The notes beneath the pieces were generated by a model, which did no database searches, was not told the DNA's origin, and saw only the letters and a program-made list of their open reading frames with translations. From NCBI GenBank assembly GCA_017551025.1, contig JAFZNG010000008.1:1-64000 (forward strand): a DNA stretch of 64,000 bases, given 5' to 3'. The translations under genes were made by a program, and so were the position numbers. This stretch comes from Paludibacteraceae bacterium. Lineage in GTDB: Bacteria > Bacteroidota > Bacteroidia > Bacteroidales > Paludibacteraceae. Below are positions 63,111 to 64,000 of the stretch, in pieces (within the stretch, counting starts at the first letter, position 1; the number at the start of each line of letters is the position of its first letter).

Positions 63111-64000
63111 ATGAAGATTACACATGAAGAATTGCTGAAAGCGCTGCAGTTGAACTTCGGTTTCGACAGCTTCAAGGGGAACCAGGAGGCCATCATTAAC
63201 AACCTCATGGATGGGAAGGATACGTTTGTGCTGATGCCGACGGGTGGCGGAAAGAGTCTGTGCTACCAGTTGCCGTCGCTGCTCATGGACGGCGTAGCGA
63301 TCGTTATCTCGCCGCTGATTGCGCTGATGAAGAATCAGGTGGATGCGATGCGCAACTACTCGGAAGAGGACGGCGTGGCGCACTTTATCAACTCCTCGCT
63401 CTCGCGTCCGGAGATCACGGCCGTAAGAGATGATGTGCTGGCCGGAAAGACCAAACTGCTGTATCTGGCGCCCGAGAGCCTGCAGAAATCGGAGAACGTC
63501 GACTTCCTGCGTGGCGTAAAGATCTCGTTCTACGCCGTAGACGAAGCGCACTGTATCTCGGAGTGGGGCCATGACTTCCGTCCGGAGTACCGCCAGATAC
63601 GTGCGATGATTACGCGTATCGGTAAGGCGCCGATTATCACGCTTACGGCTACAGCCACACCCAAGGTACAACACGATATCCAGAAGAATCTGGACATGAT
63701 GGAAGCTACGGTATTCAAGTCGAGCTTCAACCGCCCGAACCTCTATTATGAGGTGCGGCAGAAGACCGAGAACGTGGATAAAGACCTTGTGAAATACATC
63801 AAGGGCATGGAAGGCAAGAGCGGTATCGTCTATTGCCTGGCGCGTAAGGAAGTGGAAGATCTGGCGAAGACCTTGCAGGTCAACAATATTGCTGCCCTGC
63901 CCTACCACGCCGGCATGGATGCGGCAACGCGTAGCGCCAACCAGGATGCCTTCCTCATGGAGAAATGCCAAGTCATCGTAGCGACCATCGCCTTCGGTAT
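63111..64000 (+). CDS. recQ: ATP-dependent DNA helicase RecQ (3' end outside window)
   Basis: RecQ unwinds DNA in recombination and fork repair. The first 296 residues from the ATG at 63111 (MKITHEELLKALQLNFGFDSF) are in the window and the frame is open to the edge. Superfamily 2 motifs are in order: FKGNQEAIINNLM, Walker A in MPTGGGKSLCYQLP, ISPLIALMKNQV, the Walker B variant AVDEAHCISEWGHDFRPEY, LTATATPKV, SFNRPNLYYEV and GIVYCLARKEVEDLA. The zinc-binding and HRDC parts would lie beyond 64000. Confidence 0.96.
   Translation, partial: MKITHEELLKALQLNFGFDSFKGNQEAIINNLMDGKDTFVLMPTGGGKSLCYQLPSLLMDGVAIVISPLIALMKNQVDAMRNYSEEDGVAHFINSSLSRPEITAVRDDVLAGKTKLLYLAPESLQKSENVDFLRGVKISFYAVDEAHCISEWGHDFRPEYRQIRAMITRIGKAPIITLTATATPKVQHDIQKNLDMMEATVFKSSFNRPNLYYEVRQKTENVDKDLVKYIKGMEGKSGIVYCLARKEVEDLAKTLQVNNIAALPYHAGMDAATRSANQDAFLMEKCQVIVATIAFG

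Noticed and set aside
1..64000. Shine-Dalgarno sites, CRISPR arrays, insertion sequences, integrase or phage genes
   Set aside because: I looked for these throughout and saw no convincing example; leaders are A-rich, as is usual in Bacteroidota.

Overview
The window is a gene-dense chromosomal segment from a gut-type member of the Bacteroidales. The evidence is a SusC/SusD pair with a SusE-like lipoprotein, nine promoters of the Bacteroidota type (TTTG or CTTG, 20 bases, TAnnTTTG), a methylmalonyl-CoA mutase/Dcu operon typical of succinate-propionate fermenters, an aspartate-type MurA, and A/T-rich spacers of AATTAAAAATT units between genes. A short C-terminal tail (K-[VL]-L-x-x-[GN]-x-[LI]-Y-I, then Y or F and G-[QR]) on four secreted enzymes is also of the Bacteroidales kind. 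I cannot assign a genus. There is no CRISPR array, insertion sequence or prophage.

Layout. 1-340: end of an unknown small gene. 421-9276 (minus): two secreted endonuclease I paralogues, mutA, mutB and a C4-dicarboxylate transporter. 9436-17670 (plus): mfd, kdsB, deoD-type phosphorylase, yidC, mtaB. 17663-31690 (minus): a housekeeping run read as nadE, murB, murA, hpt, dsbD, rlmB, gdhA, a receiver-receiver-ATP-grasp protein, an RluA-type synthase and a pectate lyase. 31691-33232: a small uncertain gene, a four-helix membrane protein and a 520-bp region without genes. 33233-37132 (plus): a secreted nuclease followed by a secreted TPR-CHAT peptidase. 37173-37649: tRNA-Gly(CCC) and RNase P RNA on one transcript. 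37696-44874 (plus): YihY, GH13 amylase, a lipoprotein, a small acidic protein, CdsA, a lipid A-type acyltransferase and a GT2. 44884-54336 (minus): five small envelope proteins that look like an FlgO/FlgP/FlgT-type set, class III fructose bisphosphatase, a helical secreted protein and an OmpA/PD40 protein. 54461-62920 (minus): a polysaccharide utilisation locus (MFS, SusC, SusD, SusE-like, GH53). 63038-64000 (plus): the start of recQ.

How it fits together. The GH53 locus and the PL1 lyase suggest use of pectic polysaccharides, galactan side chains included, and the GH13 enzyme suggests use of alpha-glucans. The mut/Dcu operon serves succinate and propionate metabolism. Many other genes serve envelope synthesis (murA, murB, kdsB, acyltransferase, cdsA, yidC).

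The most unusual signals are not ordinary genes. Several families of short repeats lie between genes and also inside reading frames, where they supply C-termini, stop codons or internal linkers. A dispersed palindromic element has two copies whose stems differ in sequence but keep their pairing. A perfect terminator-like hairpin lies in the signal-peptide codons of the GH53 gene. Four helically phased T-tracts lie directly upstream of the PUL promoter. Among proteins, the secreted nuclease/CHAT pair, the receiver-ATP-grasp protein and the five-gene envelope operon are the best candidates for systems that are poorly described. All functional calls come from reading motifs by eye; no database search was run.
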